Part shown: piece after piece, positions 9,905-16,998 of the stretch
Layout of the letters: the number at the start of each line of letters is the position of its first letter
How positions within the stretch are numbered: position 1 is the first letter of the stretch
Virus record (IMG/VR): IMGVR_UViG_3300036651_000864
Location: 1-30,729 of that record
Strand: one strand, 5' to 3'
DNA from: a virus
Length of the DNA stretch: 30,729 bases
Notes under the pieces: model-generated
The model's input: only the letters and a program-made list of their open reading frames with translations
Databases searched by the model: none
Told to the model about the DNA's origin: nothing
Program-made: the position numbers and the translations under genes

Positions 9905-10402
9905 ATGCGAAATGCGCGCTCACCGTTTGCGACCCCTTACCGACATCCGCGCCAAGTTGAGGGCAGCGAGCAGCAAAAGTTCGTCAACTGGGTCAAGCGC
10001 GAGTTCCCCCACGTCATCCTCTTTGCCGACTGCATCGGCGAGGACCTCACCGACACCGGACGCAAGCGCGCCCAGTCGATGCGAACCCGCCGAGGTATCC
10101 CCGACATCACGATTCTTTTCCCCTCACGCGGTTGCCACGGGGCCTGTTTCGAGTTCAAAAAAGAGGGAACACGGATTTATAAACGCGATGGCAAAACGCT
10201 CCGCAAACAGTCGTATAGTTATAAAGATTCGCAAGGCCGCATCCACACCGGGGACCATCTGGCCGAGCAAGCGGCGACGCTGAAAGAGCTGCGCAGACAT
10301 GGCTACTACGCGCGGTTCGTGGTGGGACTTGAGGACGCCAAGGCCAAGTTCCGTGAATACATGGGCATACCCGAGCCTACTGAGTTCGACCTGCCCTTTT
10401 GA
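9905..10402 (+). CDS. VRR-NUC family nuclease
   Basis: This 165-residue protein starts at an ATG preceded by AGAGG. The PD-(D/E)XK core is visible: Glu22 with QQ in the first helix, RRGIPDITILFP with Asp67, CFEFKKEG with Glu83-x-Lys85, then a helix with Gln122 and GYYARFVVG. This order matches VRR-NUC enzymes, which cut branched or flapped DNA. Phage members probably process replication or packaging intermediates. It is the last rightward gene before the convergent leftward operon. The family call is firm; the exact substrate is not known. Confidence 0.85.
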   Translation: MRNARSPFATPYRHPRQVEGSEQQKFVNWVKREFPHVILFADCIGEDLTDTGRKRAQSMRTRRGIPDITILFPSRGCHGACFEFKKEGTRIYKRDGKTLRKQSYSYKDSQGRIHTGDHLAEQAATLKELRRHGYYARFVVGLEDAKAKFREYMGIPEPTEFDLPF

Positions 10403-10568
10403 GGGCTGCCTGAGCCTGCGCGTTGGCTAGATGCTCATTCAGTACGTCCGGCACGCCCACGAGCGATTCTAGGGCCTCCTGCGGCCAATCGAGCTCTATG
10501 TTATTTACAGACCGGGGCCGGTAGCTTCGCTTTTTGTGTAGCCGGTAGTGCCGCATATGCGTTGGCAC
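10377..10568 (-). CDS. Possible small protein overlapping both neighbours
   Basis: This 63-codon frame overlaps the 3' end of the VRR-NUC gene by 26 bp and the following minus-strand gene by 68 bp. The C-terminal part (NIELDWPQEALESL then VLNEHLANAQAQAAL) reads as an amphipathic helix, which is protein-like. The basic N-terminus lies inside another gene, so the true start may be a later GTG near 10,460 that follows AGGAGG. No family is recognised. Confidence 0.3.
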   Translation of the reverse strand: MPTHMRHYRLHKKRSYRPRSVNNIELDWPQEALESLVGVPDVLNEHLANAQAQAALKRAGRTQ

Positions 10569-10791
10569 CTTTCACGCACTGAGATTGCATGCCAGTATAG
10601 GCATCTGTCAGTTGAGCGTACTTCGTCGACCAGCTTTTTTGCACGCTGACCACAGCGGCGTCTACCTTTTGCACGGTTGTTTCTACCGGGGCTTGTGTCT
10701 TTTTATATTCGTCGTAGTGGCGGACTGCAGCGCCGGACAGACCGGCAACAGCGGCCAGAGCCACCCCTGTTAAAAGAATGTGTTTGACCAT
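10501..10791 (-). CDS. Small secreted or membrane-anchored protein
   Basis: This 96-residue protein begins with a signal-like segment, MVKHILLTGVALAAVAGLSGAAV, followed by a polar helical region and two cysteines near the end (SQCVKGANAY, APVCK), which could form a disulfide outside the membrane. It lies leftmost in the minus-strand operon, close to the lysis genes on the other strand, so a spanin-like or superinfection role is conceivable but unproven. A near-perfect extended -10 box ends six bases before the ATG and no ribosome binding site is present, so it may be translated from a leaderless mRNA. Confidence 0.6.
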   Translation of the reverse strand: MVKHILLTGVALAAVAGLSGAAVRHYDEYKKTQAPVETTVQKVDAAVVSVQKSWSTKYAQLTDAYTGMQSQCVKGANAYAALPATQKAKLPAPVCK

Positions 10792-10797
10792 AAGCGC

Positions 10798-10806
10798 ATT
10801 ATAGCA
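10798..10806 (-). promoter_or_regulatory. Extended -10 promoter giving a leaderless start
   Basis: On the minus strand this reads TGCTATAAT, then GCGCTT and the ATG at 10791. A start 6-7 bases past the -10 box falls on the initiation codon. No clear -35 element is seen at the usual distance. It lies between the stop of the 131-residue gene and the signal-bearing gene. Confidence 0.6.
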
Positions 10807-10815
10807 TGGTTCGCA

Positions 10816-11211
10816 TTATGTATTCTTCTCCTCCATATCCTTGAGTTGCTGGGTTAGGGCGGCTAACCTGTCTGTTATTTCGGCATGGCGCTCAGAGTAG
10901 GCGGCTGCCGTTAAATGACCGCCTTGGAATTGCTCAATGTTTTCATGTAGTCGTCCGTACAGCTCAGCCCGCTGCGTGTAGGCGCTTAGGGCATTTACAA
11001 AGCCGCTGAGCGGTCGCCTACCGTCGTGCCAGTCCAGGTAGATGCGCTGAATCTGCTGATACTGTTCATCCTCCCCAGAACCGCTGTCTTTGTTGGTGTT
11101 GGGGGAGCTCATCTGCAACCCTCTCGACGGGCTAGGGTCATCGCTGAGAGGCTGCTGGATGCTGTCTGGCGGCAATTCGGGGATGTCGCTGCTTTGTGGG
11201 TCTGGAGTCAT
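10816..11211 (-). CDS. Hypothetical coiled-coil protein
   Basis: This 131-residue protein starts in an ATGA overlap with the 39-residue gene upstream, with AGGTAG before the start. The first 50 residues are Pro/Ser/Asp-rich and probably disordered. Residues 50-131 are charged and helical (QQIQRIYLDWHDG, HAEITDRLAALTQQLKDMEEK), suggesting a coiled coil. No family is recognised; the overlaps support real expression. Confidence 0.6.
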   Translation of the reverse strand: MTPDPQSSDIPELPPDSIQQPLSDDPSPSRGLQMSSPNTNKDSGSGEDEQYQQIQRIYLDWHDGRRPLSGFVNALSAYTQRAELYGRLHENIEQFQGGHLTAAAYSERHAEITDRLAALTQQLKDMEEKNT

Positions 11212-11327
11212 AGCTTTACTACCTTTTGCTCTTGATTGTTATTGATACAGTTACCCGTGGCGTGAGTGAGCAGCGCCCTTTTATCAACAGGGTACTTGCA
11301 GTATTTGCATATGGTTAACGTGCTCAT
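11208..11327 (-). CDS. 39-residue zinc-finger-like microprotein
   Basis: This short frame is tied by ATGA overlaps to both neighbours and has GGAGGGAGG-like bases 6 bp before its ATG, so it is a good gene despite its length. It contains CKYC at residues 7-10, then His22 and Cys27, a Cys2HisCys spacing that could hold one zinc ion. The remainder is basic. Function is unknown; such proteins usually bind nucleic acid or another protein. Confidence 0.65.
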   Translation of the reverse strand: MSTLTICKYCKYPVDKRALLTHATGNCINNNQEQKVVKL

Positions 11328-11947
11328 AATCCTCCCTCCGAATCCTGCCGCCGTGCGGCGAGGCTCTTTACTCGTTCAATGTAGTATTCATGGAAACGCT
11401 CCGGCGTAACTTCGTCGTAAGCGTTGTCTAAGCGTGTCAGTTCGTTAATGCGGGCTGTCTGTTCCCTCTGGGCCAGAAGTGCTTCTGCTTTCTCGGCAGA
11501 TATATTCTGCCACAGCAAATCTTTTATGATGGTATGTGTGCTGTCCGGCTGCTCCTCCTTCAGCTCGACAACCTGCTCACGAGTCGCTATAATCCGCATG
11601 ATGTTATCTGTTGTAAGCACACAATATTTACAGCTATGCGGGTCGCCGGGTATGTCGCAGTACTCATTACAAGCATTAAGTACTTGCTCGTATAGGTCGC
11701 TCTCCGGCTGCTGCCCCTGGGGCTGTGATTGCAGGGAATCATCTTCTGCTATACTAAAAGGCTCAAAGACCCCTCGTTGTTGAAGGGGTTTTTGTTTGCG
11801 ATTGGCCAAGAAGAAGTCGGCTATATCTAAAGCGTCAGCATATACAAACCTGTGGCTGTTACCCTTATAGGCTTCGTCTAGTATTTCATGAGCAAGTTGT
11901 TCCCGCTCATCGGCCGTTGGCCGTGATTCTAGGGAATCATCAGTCAT
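11324..11947 (-). CDS. Hypothetical protein with Cys/His cluster
   Basis: The start is placed at the ATG at 11947 (MTDDSLES), overlapping the upstream stop by 8 bp, rather than at a longer start whose first residues would read through the upstream gene. The 207-residue product has an acidic N-terminus, a Gln-rich middle (about 72-82) and a cluster C93, C97, H104, C106, C109 (CNEYC...HSCKYC) that could bind zinc. The C-terminal half is helical and charged. Together with the neighbouring CxxC microprotein it suggests a small metal-binding set. No family is recognised. Confidence 0.6.
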   Translation of the reverse strand: MTDDSLESRPTADEREQLAHEILDEAYKGNSHRFVYADALDIADFFLANRKQKPLQQRGVFEPFSIAEDDSLQSQPQGQQPESDLYEQVLNACNEYCDIPGDPHSCKYCVLTTDNIMRIIATREQVVELKEEQPDSTHTIIKDLLWQNISAEKAEALLAQREQTARINELTRLDNAYDEVTPERFHEYYIERVKSLAARRQDSEGGL

Positions 11948-12161
11948 TAGGATGCCCATCCAGAGTATTGCGGGCGTGCTGCAGGATTTTAATATCGCGC
12001 TCAACCATATATATGCAAAGGTCCTGAATGAGTTGGCTGTGCAGCTCCTTGGACATGAACCCGACGTATGGCTCAGTAATTTTGATGATGTCCGTAGCGA
12101 GGTCGTCGGCCTCTTTTTTGATTGCCTCGGGCAGCTTTGAGTTAGTTGGTTGGTTCGCCAT
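11940..12161 (-). CDS. Small helical hypothetical protein
   Basis: The start at 12161 (MANQPTNS) is preferred because AAAGGA lies about 12 bases upstream, whereas the ATG at 12173 falls directly on that ribosome binding site. The 73-residue product is mostly helical and acidic/basic mixed, with no cysteines. It overlaps the 3' end of the helix-turn-helix gene by 20 bp. No function is recognised. Confidence 0.55.
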   Translation of the reverse strand: MANQPTNSKLPEAIKKEADDLATDIIKITEPYVGFMSKELHSQLIQDLCIYMVERDIKILQHARNTLDGHPND

Positions 12162-12345
12162 TTTGTAGGTCATCCTTTGTAATCCATTTTTGCATAATGT
12201 TGAAAGTCACGCCCCACGTTTTTGCCATGCTCGTGATGCTGGCACCTTGGGCTCGCATGCGCCGAAAAGTCGTATAGCTCAAGCCATCCGGCGAGTGTTC
12301 GTCAACCCACCGTTCGATGCCCACTGTATCAATGCTTTGTTTCAT
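12142..12345 (-). CDS. Small helix-turn-helix protein
   Basis: This 67-residue protein contains a readable helix-turn-helix at residues 33-57: QGASITSMAKTWGV then TFNIMQKWI, matching the pattern G-x-S-I-xx-hAK-x-x-GV-x-x-x-T-I-xx-W. It is joined to the NinB-like gene by an ATGA-type overlap. It is a candidate regulator or DNA-targeting accessory factor. Whether it binds the operators at 18536-18574 is open. Confidence 0.65.
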   Translation of the reverse strand: MKQSIDTVGIERWVDEHSPDGLSYTTFRRMRAQGASITSMAKTWGVTFNIMQKWITKDDLQNGEPTN

Positions 12346-12755
12346 AACCAGTGTTCACTCCGTTCTATCTCGTTCTGAATCGCCATCAGCCATTCCTGGT
12401 CCGTCGCCAGTGGCAGCGGGTAGCCCTGCTCGGCGGATGCTTGCCGGAATCGGTCGATACTCTTCGTCATTTCGAGCTTGTCTAAGTCCGCAGTCGAGCG
12501 TAAGAACGTCCGACCTTTTTTCTCGTACTTGAATACTCCGGCGTTTAACTCTTTGTATATCAACTTTGCTTCGTCGGATGTGTACCCGAAGTGGGCGCCG
12601 AATGCCGCTATTATCAAATGCAAGTAATTGTTCTGCGCCAGTGAGCGCTTGGGCCGGACATGCTTTATCTCCGTGATGGCGTGCTTGCCCACGAGCTCCG
12701 TCAGGTACTCGAACGCCTGGTCGCACTGGGCCAAGTCCGCCAGATTGTATCTCAT
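12342..12755 (-). CDS. NinB-like recombination protein
   Basis: This 137-residue protein carries RPKRSLAQNNYLHLIIAAFG followed by GYTSDEAKLIYKELN, which resembles the conserved start of NinB/Orf-type proteins (R-S-x-x-QN then a helix). Lambda NinB binds single-stranded DNA and helps load recombinases in the Red pathway. The same operon encodes an annealing protein and a lambda-type exonuclease, which supports the role. It ends in SEHWL and overlaps both neighbours by 4 bp. The family call is by motif only. Confidence 0.6.
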   Translation of the reverse strand: MRYNLADLAQCDQAFEYLTELVGKHAITEIKHVRPKRSLAQNNYLHLIIAAFGAHFGYTSDEAKLIYKELNAGVFKYEKKGRTFLRSTADLDKLEMTKSIDRFRQASAEQGYPLPLATDQEWLMAIQNEIERSEHWL

Positions 12756-12898
12756 TCATCTTTTACCTTATGCTCTACAATTTTCACGATTTTTTCGAGT
12801 TGGACAACGGCCGTATCGAACCCGTGTTTACTGCCCATAGCATAGCCATAGGCAGCCCCAGCGCCAAAGATTCCGATGAGTGCGAATAGTGTGCCCAT
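12752..12898 (-). CDS. 48-residue single-span membrane protein
   Basis: The frame starts at the ATG of a TAATG overlap with the upstream zinc-ribbon gene and ends in an ATGA overlap with the NinB-like gene, which is strong evidence for translation. Residues 3-20 (TLFALIGIFGAGAAYGYAMG) form one Gly/Ala-rich membrane span. The remaining residues form a Lys/Glu helix (VQLEKIVKIVEHKVKDE). Function is unknown. Confidence 0.65.
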   Translation of the reverse strand: MGTLFALIGIFGAGAAYGYAMGSKHGFDTAVVQLEKIVKIVEHKVKDE

Positions 12899-13143
12899 TA
12901 TTTGCCTGCCGCCTTTTTCGCTTCATCTTCCTTGGCGTAACAGCCCTCACAGACCGGGTAGCCGAAGCCAAACTTATTGTGAATCCTGCGCGACGTGTAG
13001 CCGTCGCCAAACGGCATGCGTTTGCCACACTCGGCACAATCGACCTCGGCGACCATGTCCTCGCTGTAGAGCGTTGTGACGCGCGCCGGGCTCTCAAACG
13101 GCTCGTACTTGTGGGTGCTGTAGTTCCATTTGTCGAGCAACAT
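12898..13143 (-). CDS. Zinc-ribbon protein
   Basis: This 81-residue protein has two Cys pairs, CAEC at about residue 36 and CEGC at about 66, separated by a basic loop with FGFGYPV, a classical zinc-ribbon layout. The tail is Lys/Ala/Glu-rich. It starts in a TAATG overlap after GAGGAA. Small zinc ribbons in phage replication operons often bind nucleic acid or host proteins, but nothing here fixes the target. Confidence 0.65.
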   Translation of the reverse strand: MLLDKWNYSTHKYEPFESPARVTTLYSEDMVAEVDCAECGKRMPFGDGYTSRRIHNKFGFGYPVCEGCYAKEDEAKKAAGK

Positions 13144-13421
13144 TAATATTCCTCTAAATCCTGGGCCTTGAAACCCTTATCTTTACCGAACACAATCTCG
13201 CCGTTTACAATCGACGCTTTGGCTTTCAGCTCGTCAATTAAAAAGTCCATTTCGTAGTGGTGGCCGTTCGCACAGACACCCTTATAAATAGCCGTTTGGC
13301 CCTCAATCGAGTGCAGCGTCGCCTCGAACGCGTCGCAGTAGCTATACCGCAAGTCATCGTTGACCATCATCTTCATCGGGATGCCGAGTGCAGCAGCTTC
13401 GGATTCTAGCGTTTTACTCAT
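13143..13421 (-). CDS. Hypothetical 92-residue protein
   Basis: Joined to the AAA+ gene by an ATGA overlap and to the zinc-ribbon gene by TAATG, with AAAGG upstream. The acidic product contains YSYCDAFEATLHSI and GVCANGHHYEMDFLIDELK; the CxxGHHY segment could be half of a metal site. No family is recognised. Its place between an ATPase and a zinc ribbon suggests it belongs to the same complex or pathway, which is inference. Confidence 0.55.
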   Translation of the reverse strand: MSKTLESEAAALGIPMKMMVNDDLRYSYCDAFEATLHSIEGQTAIYKGVCANGHHYEMDFLIDELKAKASIVNGEIVFGKDKGFKAQDLEEY

Positions 13422-14605
13422 GCCTGTACCTTTTGCAATCCGCCGTGTCCGCGCTGGGTGGTGGTCCCAACGACACGGCCATAGCCATGCGCATGCTCTT
13501 CACGGGCGTTCTCGAACTCAATCATAGATTCAGTTTCGAGCTGCAGCGCTTTTACGAGGTGCTTCATAGTGATGCACTTGTCGTCGTCCGGGATGGGCTC
13601 GATAGCTGCCATCCGCGCAGCCCGCAGCACGGCGTTCTTAATGTAGCCACCGGACACCTCGACAATCGCCAGCCGGGTCCAGTCAATGCCAGCATCCAGC
13701 GGGCACTCTTCGGGAAACATCCGCTGCCATATCTCAGCCCGCTCTGCTTGGCTCGGCATAGCGAACTCTAGCTTGAGGGCCAAACGCCGGTTCACGGCCT
13801 CGTCGAGCGTTCCTAGGCGGTTTGTAGTGAACACAGTGATGCCGTCGAAGCGCTCAATTTGTGACAGTAGTTCGTTTATCTGCGCGCCCATAATAGCGCC
13901 GACGTTTTGCCGGGTGTAAATCAGGCTGTCGCACTCATCAAATAGCAGGATGTTTTTAGCACCCTTGGCGGCCTTGAAATGTTTGCGGATATTCCGCTCA
14001 GCCTCGCCCGGTGCCGAGCTTTCGATGTCGGCCGTGCTGATGACCGTCAGCTTGCGTTTGAGCTTGTTGGCGATAGCTTGGGCCATGAGCGTTTTGCCGG
14101 TGCCAGGTGGCCCGTAAAACAGCATGCTCACGCCCTTGCCTTTTTCGATGGTTTTGCCGAAGCCCCATTTCTCGAAAATCAGGTCGGACTGATTCACCTG
14201 TTCCAGTGCTTCGAGTATTTGGTTGCGCTTCTCGTCGGCGATGATGACCGTGTCGAAATCGACCTCGGCTTTGGCATTGCCACCGCGCAGCTGCTCTTCC
14301 TCTTCAATGATATCTTGTCCGTTCTCGCTGTCGAGGAAATAGGTGCGAATCCAACGGTAGCCATTATTGTGTTCCTCAAACCGTTTGACAGTGTAGAGCG
14401 TTTTGCCGGTGCGAACCGTCACGCGGTCGCCCTCAAGATACTTGGGCGGTTCTAAGTCGTTATTATCCATAGGTGGTGTCTTTGTGGGCGTACCATTCTG
14501 CGCCTGTTGCATTAGTTGTTGTTGCATGTTCCATTGAATGTTTGCCTGCTGTTGCCAGTAGCGTTCCAAATCGGCGGCCAAATTACCCGTAGTTAGCCCG
14601 GCCAT
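13418..14605 (-). CDS. AAA+ ATPase
   Basis: This 395-residue protein has AAGGA before its ATG. Residues 17-36 are Gln-rich. Residues 54-105 look like a small beta-barrel (YLEGDRVTVRTGKTLYTVKRF). The AAA+ core follows: Walker A GPPGTGKT (165-172), Walker B ILLFDE (219-224), sensor 1 TTN (260-262), an arginine-finger pair NRR (272-274) and a sensor-2-like GGYIKNAV near 325. The core resembles the FtsH/Cdc48-type classic AAA group, yet there is no protease domain and no membrane segment. It probably remodels a protein or nucleoprotein complex in replication or recombination. The barrel may recognise the substrate. Confidence 0.8.
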   Translation of the reverse strand: MAGLTTGNLAADLERYWQQQANIQWNMQQQLMQQAQNGTPTKTPPMDNNDLEPPKYLEGDRVTVRTGKTLYTVKRFEEHNNGYRWIRTYFLDSENGQDIIEEEEQLRGGNAKAEVDFDTVIIADEKRNQILEALEQVNQSDLIFEKWGFGKTIEKGKGVSMLFYGPPGTGKTLMAQAIANKLKRKLTVISTADIESSAPGEAERNIRKHFKAAKGAKNILLFDECDSLIYTRQNVGAIMGAQINELLSQIERFDGITVFTTNRLGTLDEAVNRRLALKLEFAMPSQAERAEIWQRMFPEECPLDAGIDWTRLAIVEVSGGYIKNAVLRAARMAAIEPIPDDDKCITMKHLVKALQLETESMIEFENAREEHAHGYGRVVGTTTQRGHGGLQKVQA

Positions 14606-14610
14606 CTGCG

Positions 14611-14859
14611 CTATTCCTTATCGTCGACGAGCTTGTCGAGCTGCTTGCTTAGTTTGTTGACGTTGCGGTCGTCGCTGCCGATTTTTTCGGTGAGGATGTA
14701 CGCCTTGATTAAGCTGTCGCTCATGCCATCGACGATTTTGGCGGCTTTGAGCCGGACCATAGGGTCGGCCTTTGCATCGGCGGCGAGTTCCGCCATCGCT
14801 TCCATAACAGTTTTAGTAGTGGCGAACCGTAGTTCTTCAATTCCTTCGGAAAACATCAT
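14611..14859 (-). CDS. Small helical hypothetical protein
   Basis: This 82-residue acidic protein is almost wholly helical (TVMEAMAELAADAKADPMVRLKAAKIVDG, KLSKQLDKLVDD). Two adjacent ATGs (14859, 14856) can start it and the ribosome binding site is poor. It lies between the exonuclease and the ATPase with short gaps. It resembles small-terminase-like or adaptor helices only loosely, so no function is assigned. Confidence 0.5.
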   Translation of the reverse strand: MMFSEGIEELRFATTKTVMEAMAELAADAKADPMVRLKAAKIVDGMSDSLIKAYILTEKIGSDDRNVNKLSKQLDKLVDDKE

Positions 14860-14863
14860 TTTT

Positions 14864-15703
14864 TTACACTTTCTCTGCCCGTGCTGGCAGCATTATATTG
14901 TTAGATTCATTTAACAGGCGGACGGTTAAATCGTCCAATTCTTTGAGCGTGCGCAGCTGGTATTTCAGCATGGTTTCGGGCCAGTGGCCCAGGTCCTCGC
15001 GCTCGACCGTTAACACGAACATCGGCAGCATCGGGATGCGCGGGTCGCGGAATACCCAATACAGCCGTTCGAGCTTCTCATTGACGACGAAGTATTGCAC
15101 GTTCTGCGTCCAATAGTCATCGGGTATGCGACGCTCGAAAAACGCCATGAGGTGCTTGGCTGACGACAGGTGCTTGATTTCGACGGCTTCCGTAATGGCG
15201 TCGCCCTCGGCAGGTTTCACCAGCCGGTCCGGTGAGTTGATGATGCGCGGGTCGACGTCGCTGACGCAACACGCAACTACCATCAGCTCCTTACCACTGT
15301 ACGCGGTGAACGCTGCAGCTGCGTCGTCCTCTTCGCCAGTGCCCCGTTCCATCGCGCCGTAGTAGCTACGGCCGTCCTCAAATGTCTCATCGTCCGGGGC
15401 AATCGCCACTTGGTCGGCAAGTACCTGGTAGTATTCCAGTTTCTTCGCGCCATCGCTCGACAGGATTGCCCTATCGTCCTCAGTCAGCAACGCTTCGAGG
15501 TCGGCCTTGAGCGGTGTTTTTTTGCCGGTTAGGATACGCAGTTGTTCCTTATCCAGTCCGCGCTCACCGAGCAGGTTTTCGATGTCCGATTTCGTGTACT
15601 GGCGGGCCGACCAAATGGTACCGAGCCGGGTGCCGGTAATCTTACCGAGCCGGAATGCGTGCCACTCGTCCGAGCCTTGGGCGAACGCGTCAATTATCTG
15701 CAT
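14864..15703 (-). CDS. YqaJ/lambda-type recombination exonuclease
   Basis: The start is set at the ATG at 15703, eight bases after AGGA and overlapping the upstream gene by 14 bp; a longer start would read deep into that gene. The 279-residue product shows the YqaJ fold: QGSDEWHAFRLGKITGT near residue 9, MERGTGEEDDA (Glu119), SPDRLV (157-162), EIKHLSSAKHL (Glu175-x-Lys177) and WTQNVQYFVV (Gln200). These are the PD-(D/E)XK residues of lambda exonuclease relatives, which degrade one strand from double-stranded ends. The annealing-protein gene directly upstream completes a Red-type pair. Confidence 0.85.
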   Translation of the reverse strand: MQIIDAFAQGSDEWHAFRLGKITGTRLGTIWSARQYTKSDIENLLGERGLDKEQLRILTGKKTPLKADLEALLTEDDRAILSSDGAKKLEYYQVLADQVAIAPDDETFEDGRSYYGAMERGTGEEDDAAAAFTAYSGKELMVVACCVSDVDPRIINSPDRLVKPAEGDAITEAVEIKHLSSAKHLMAFFERRIPDDYWTQNVQYFVVNEKLERLYWVFRDPRIPMLPMFVLTVEREDLGHWPETMLKYQLRTLKELDDLTVRLLNESNNIMLPARAEKV

Positions 15704-16298
15704 GAGCTTCGTCCTGGCCCTCTGCGGGCTTTTCAGCGGCTTTGGCGGCTGCGAACCCCGCCTGCTTCTCACGGGCGGCTGCAACGATGTCCTGGTGCTT
15801 CAGCAACGAACTGTTGGCTGCCAGCACCTTGTTCAACTCTAGGTTGTTGGTTGTCGCCTGGATTTGCTCAACGACCGCTGCGCGCTGCTCAGCGTTCTGT
15901 TGCTCGCGGAACTTCTCGAACTCTTCCATTTCCTCGCTACTGGCGATTTCGCCGCTGGCTAGGTAGCCCATCATGGCGAGTGCTCGCCCGAGCGCGATAG
16001 TTTGCAGCTTCTCGAAGTCCTTTTGCTTGACGCCAACCTCGCCTTTGGCATCGCCATCGGCGTCGGCTGTCGAACGTAGTATTTCCCGGTCGCTGACACC
16101 GCCTTTCACGAGCTCGATGTACTCGGTTTTGTCTTTCCAAATCCACGCCTTGAACTCGACGCTTTTGTCATCCAAATAGGAATGGTCGGTTTCAATTTTG
16201 CTTTTCGGGTGGTCGCTGCGAAACAGCTTCAACCGCTCGGCAACTTTCGCGTAATCGTTGCCGGACAGCTGCATGGTTTGCGCCTTACGGTCGGCCAT
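15690..16298 (-). CDS. Single-strand annealing protein (ERF/Sak3-like)
   Basis: This 202-residue protein has an N-terminal domain (VAERLKLFRSDHPKSKIETD, then FKAWIWKDKTEYIE) and the signature LQTIALGRALAMMGYLASGEI at about 98-118. That corresponds to the (E/T)AIGRALAxxGY motif of ERF/Sak-type annealing proteins. The C-terminal 80 residues are a Lys/Glu/Ala helix, as in many such proteins. It would anneal the single strands made by the exonuclease encoded next. The gene overlaps the 51-residue gene upstream by 14 bp and the exonuclease gene by 14 bp. Confidence 0.75.
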   Translation of the reverse strand: MADRKAQTMQLSGNDYAKVAERLKLFRSDHPKSKIETDHSYLDDKSVEFKAWIWKDKTEYIELVKGGVSDREILRSTADADGDAKGEVGVKQKDFEKLQTIALGRALAMMGYLASGEIASSEEMEEFEKFREQQNAEQRAAVVEQIQATTNNLELNKVLAANSSLLKHQDIVAAAREKQAGFAAAKAAEKPAEGQDEAHADN

Positions 16299-16440
16299 CG
16301 TCGAACTCCTTTTGCATATTCATTATGTGCTTGATTTCAGCCCGAACGCAGCGACGACACTGACACAGGACGTCGTGTTTGCGCATCGGTTTTGGTTTCC
16401 GGTAAGCCGGACTAAGTTTTGATTTTAGACGTTTGAGCAT
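16285..16440 (-). CDS. 51-residue basic CxCxxC protein
   Basis: GAGGGGG lies 5 bases before the ATG, and the 3' end overlaps the annealing-protein gene by 14 bp. The product is strongly basic (MLKRLKSKLSPAYRKPKPMR) with CQCRRC at residues 26-31. Half of a metal site or a redox motif is possible. The charge suggests DNA or RNA binding. No family is recognised. Confidence 0.6.
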   Translation of the reverse strand: MLKRLKSKLSPAYRKPKPMRKHDVLCQCRRCVRAEIKHIMNMQKEFDDGRP

Positions 16441-16441
16441 G

Positions 16442-16561
16442 TTACCCCCTCATGAGCCATTTAGACGGTTTTAGTTTTCTGGTGTCGTCAATGTATTTCA
16501 CAGTGACCCCGCCGAACCGTAGCGACGGACGTAAATAATATGGTCCTCTGACCCTCTTCAC
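16442..16561 (-). CDS. 39-residue basic protein with GTG start, first of the leftward operon
   Basis: The frame starts at GTG (16561) six bases after AAGGGGG and ends one base before the ATG of the 51-residue gene. The product is basic with Trp/Tyr (KRVRGPYYLRPSLRF, KPSKWLMRG). No ATG is available upstream in frame. The strong ribosome binding site and tight spacing support expression. Function unknown. Confidence 0.5.
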   Translation of the reverse strand: MKRVRGPYYLRPSLRFGGVTVKYIDDTRKLKPSKWLMRG

Positions 16562-16593
16562 GTAAGCCCCCTTACTCGTTGTTAGCACATATT

Positions 16594-16622
16594 ACTGTAC
16601 TGAAATACGTTGAGTTCTGCAA
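16594..16622 (-). promoter_or_regulatory. Candidate leftward early promoter
   Basis: On the minus strand TTGCAG (16622-16617) and TACAGT (16599-16594) are 17 bp apart, matching the consensus at five and four positions. A start near 16587 gives a 25-base leader carrying the AAGGGGG site of the first leftward gene. It would drive the whole 10.5-16.5 kb recombination operon. Confidence 0.45.
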
Positions 16623-16637
16623 GCGGTTATTCTGGCG

Positions 16638-16643
16638 TATAAT
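16638..16643 (+). promoter_or_regulatory. -10 box giving a leaderless rightward start
   Basis: A perfect TATAAT is followed by exactly seven bases and then the ATG at 16651, so the transcript would begin at or next to the start codon. The -35 region is weak (TTCTGC at 17 bp). It stands back-to-back with the leftward promoter at 16594-16622. Confidence 0.55.
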
Positions 16644-16650
16644 TACACGT

Positions 16651-16842
16651 ATGACAGCTTCTCAACTCGTCGACGTTGGCACCGCGTACCGCTTCCGCAT
16701 GGTCGCCGGATTGCTCTGCATGTACGAGGCAACCGAGTTCACTGCCGAGCCGGAACGTGCCGACACGGGCCTGGAAATCGGCACCCGGTTCACGTTTGAA
16801 AACGGCCGACTCGTGAAACATCTGCCGGTTTCGTTTGCGTAA
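16651..16842 (+). CDS. Small hypothetical protein, probably leaderless
   Basis: The ATG at 16651 is chosen because a TATAAT box ends seven bases upstream; a longer frame from 16579 would start before the promoter. The 63-residue product (TASQLVDVGTAYRFRMVAGLLCMYEATEF, GTRFTFENGRLVKHLPVSFA) looks like a small beta-barrel. It is the only rightward gene in a leftward region and diverges from the recombination operon, a position typical of regulators, but no DNA-binding motif is seen. Confidence 0.55.
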   Translation: MTASQLVDVGTAYRFRMVAGLLCMYEATEFTAEPERADTGLEIGTRFTFENGRLVKHLPVSFA

Positions 16843-16969
16843 GAAATCGCACTGGCGCAGCGTAACGATTCAGTGCATACTAGAACGTGTTTGAGCAGAA
16901 ATAAAAACTTCACGCAAATGCCCAAACACACCAAAAACAAAAACTGAAAACAAAAATTCACAAACATAA

Positions 16970-16998
16970 AGCCGCCAGGTCGAGGCGGCTATTTTATT
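16970..16998 (+). terminator. Rho-independent terminator
   Basis: AGCCGCC (16970-16976), a seven-base loop and GGCGGCT (16984-16990) form a perfect 7-bp stem followed by ATTTTATT. Read leftward, the stem is followed by TTTATG, so it may also stop the leftward transcript that ends near 17090. The preceding stretch 16897-16969 is A-rich and G-poor. No gene is seen from 16843 to 17089. Confidence 0.7.

Noticed and set aside
10389-10402. GCCC/GGGC hairpin at the convergent junction as a terminator
   Set aside because: The stem is only 4 bp and no T-run follows on either strand.
16662-16967. Minus-strand frame with Phe/Leu-rich start opposite the 63-residue gene
   Set aside because: The hydrophobic start is produced by the A-rich tract 16897-16969 read in reverse, and the plus-strand frame has a promoter at the right distance.
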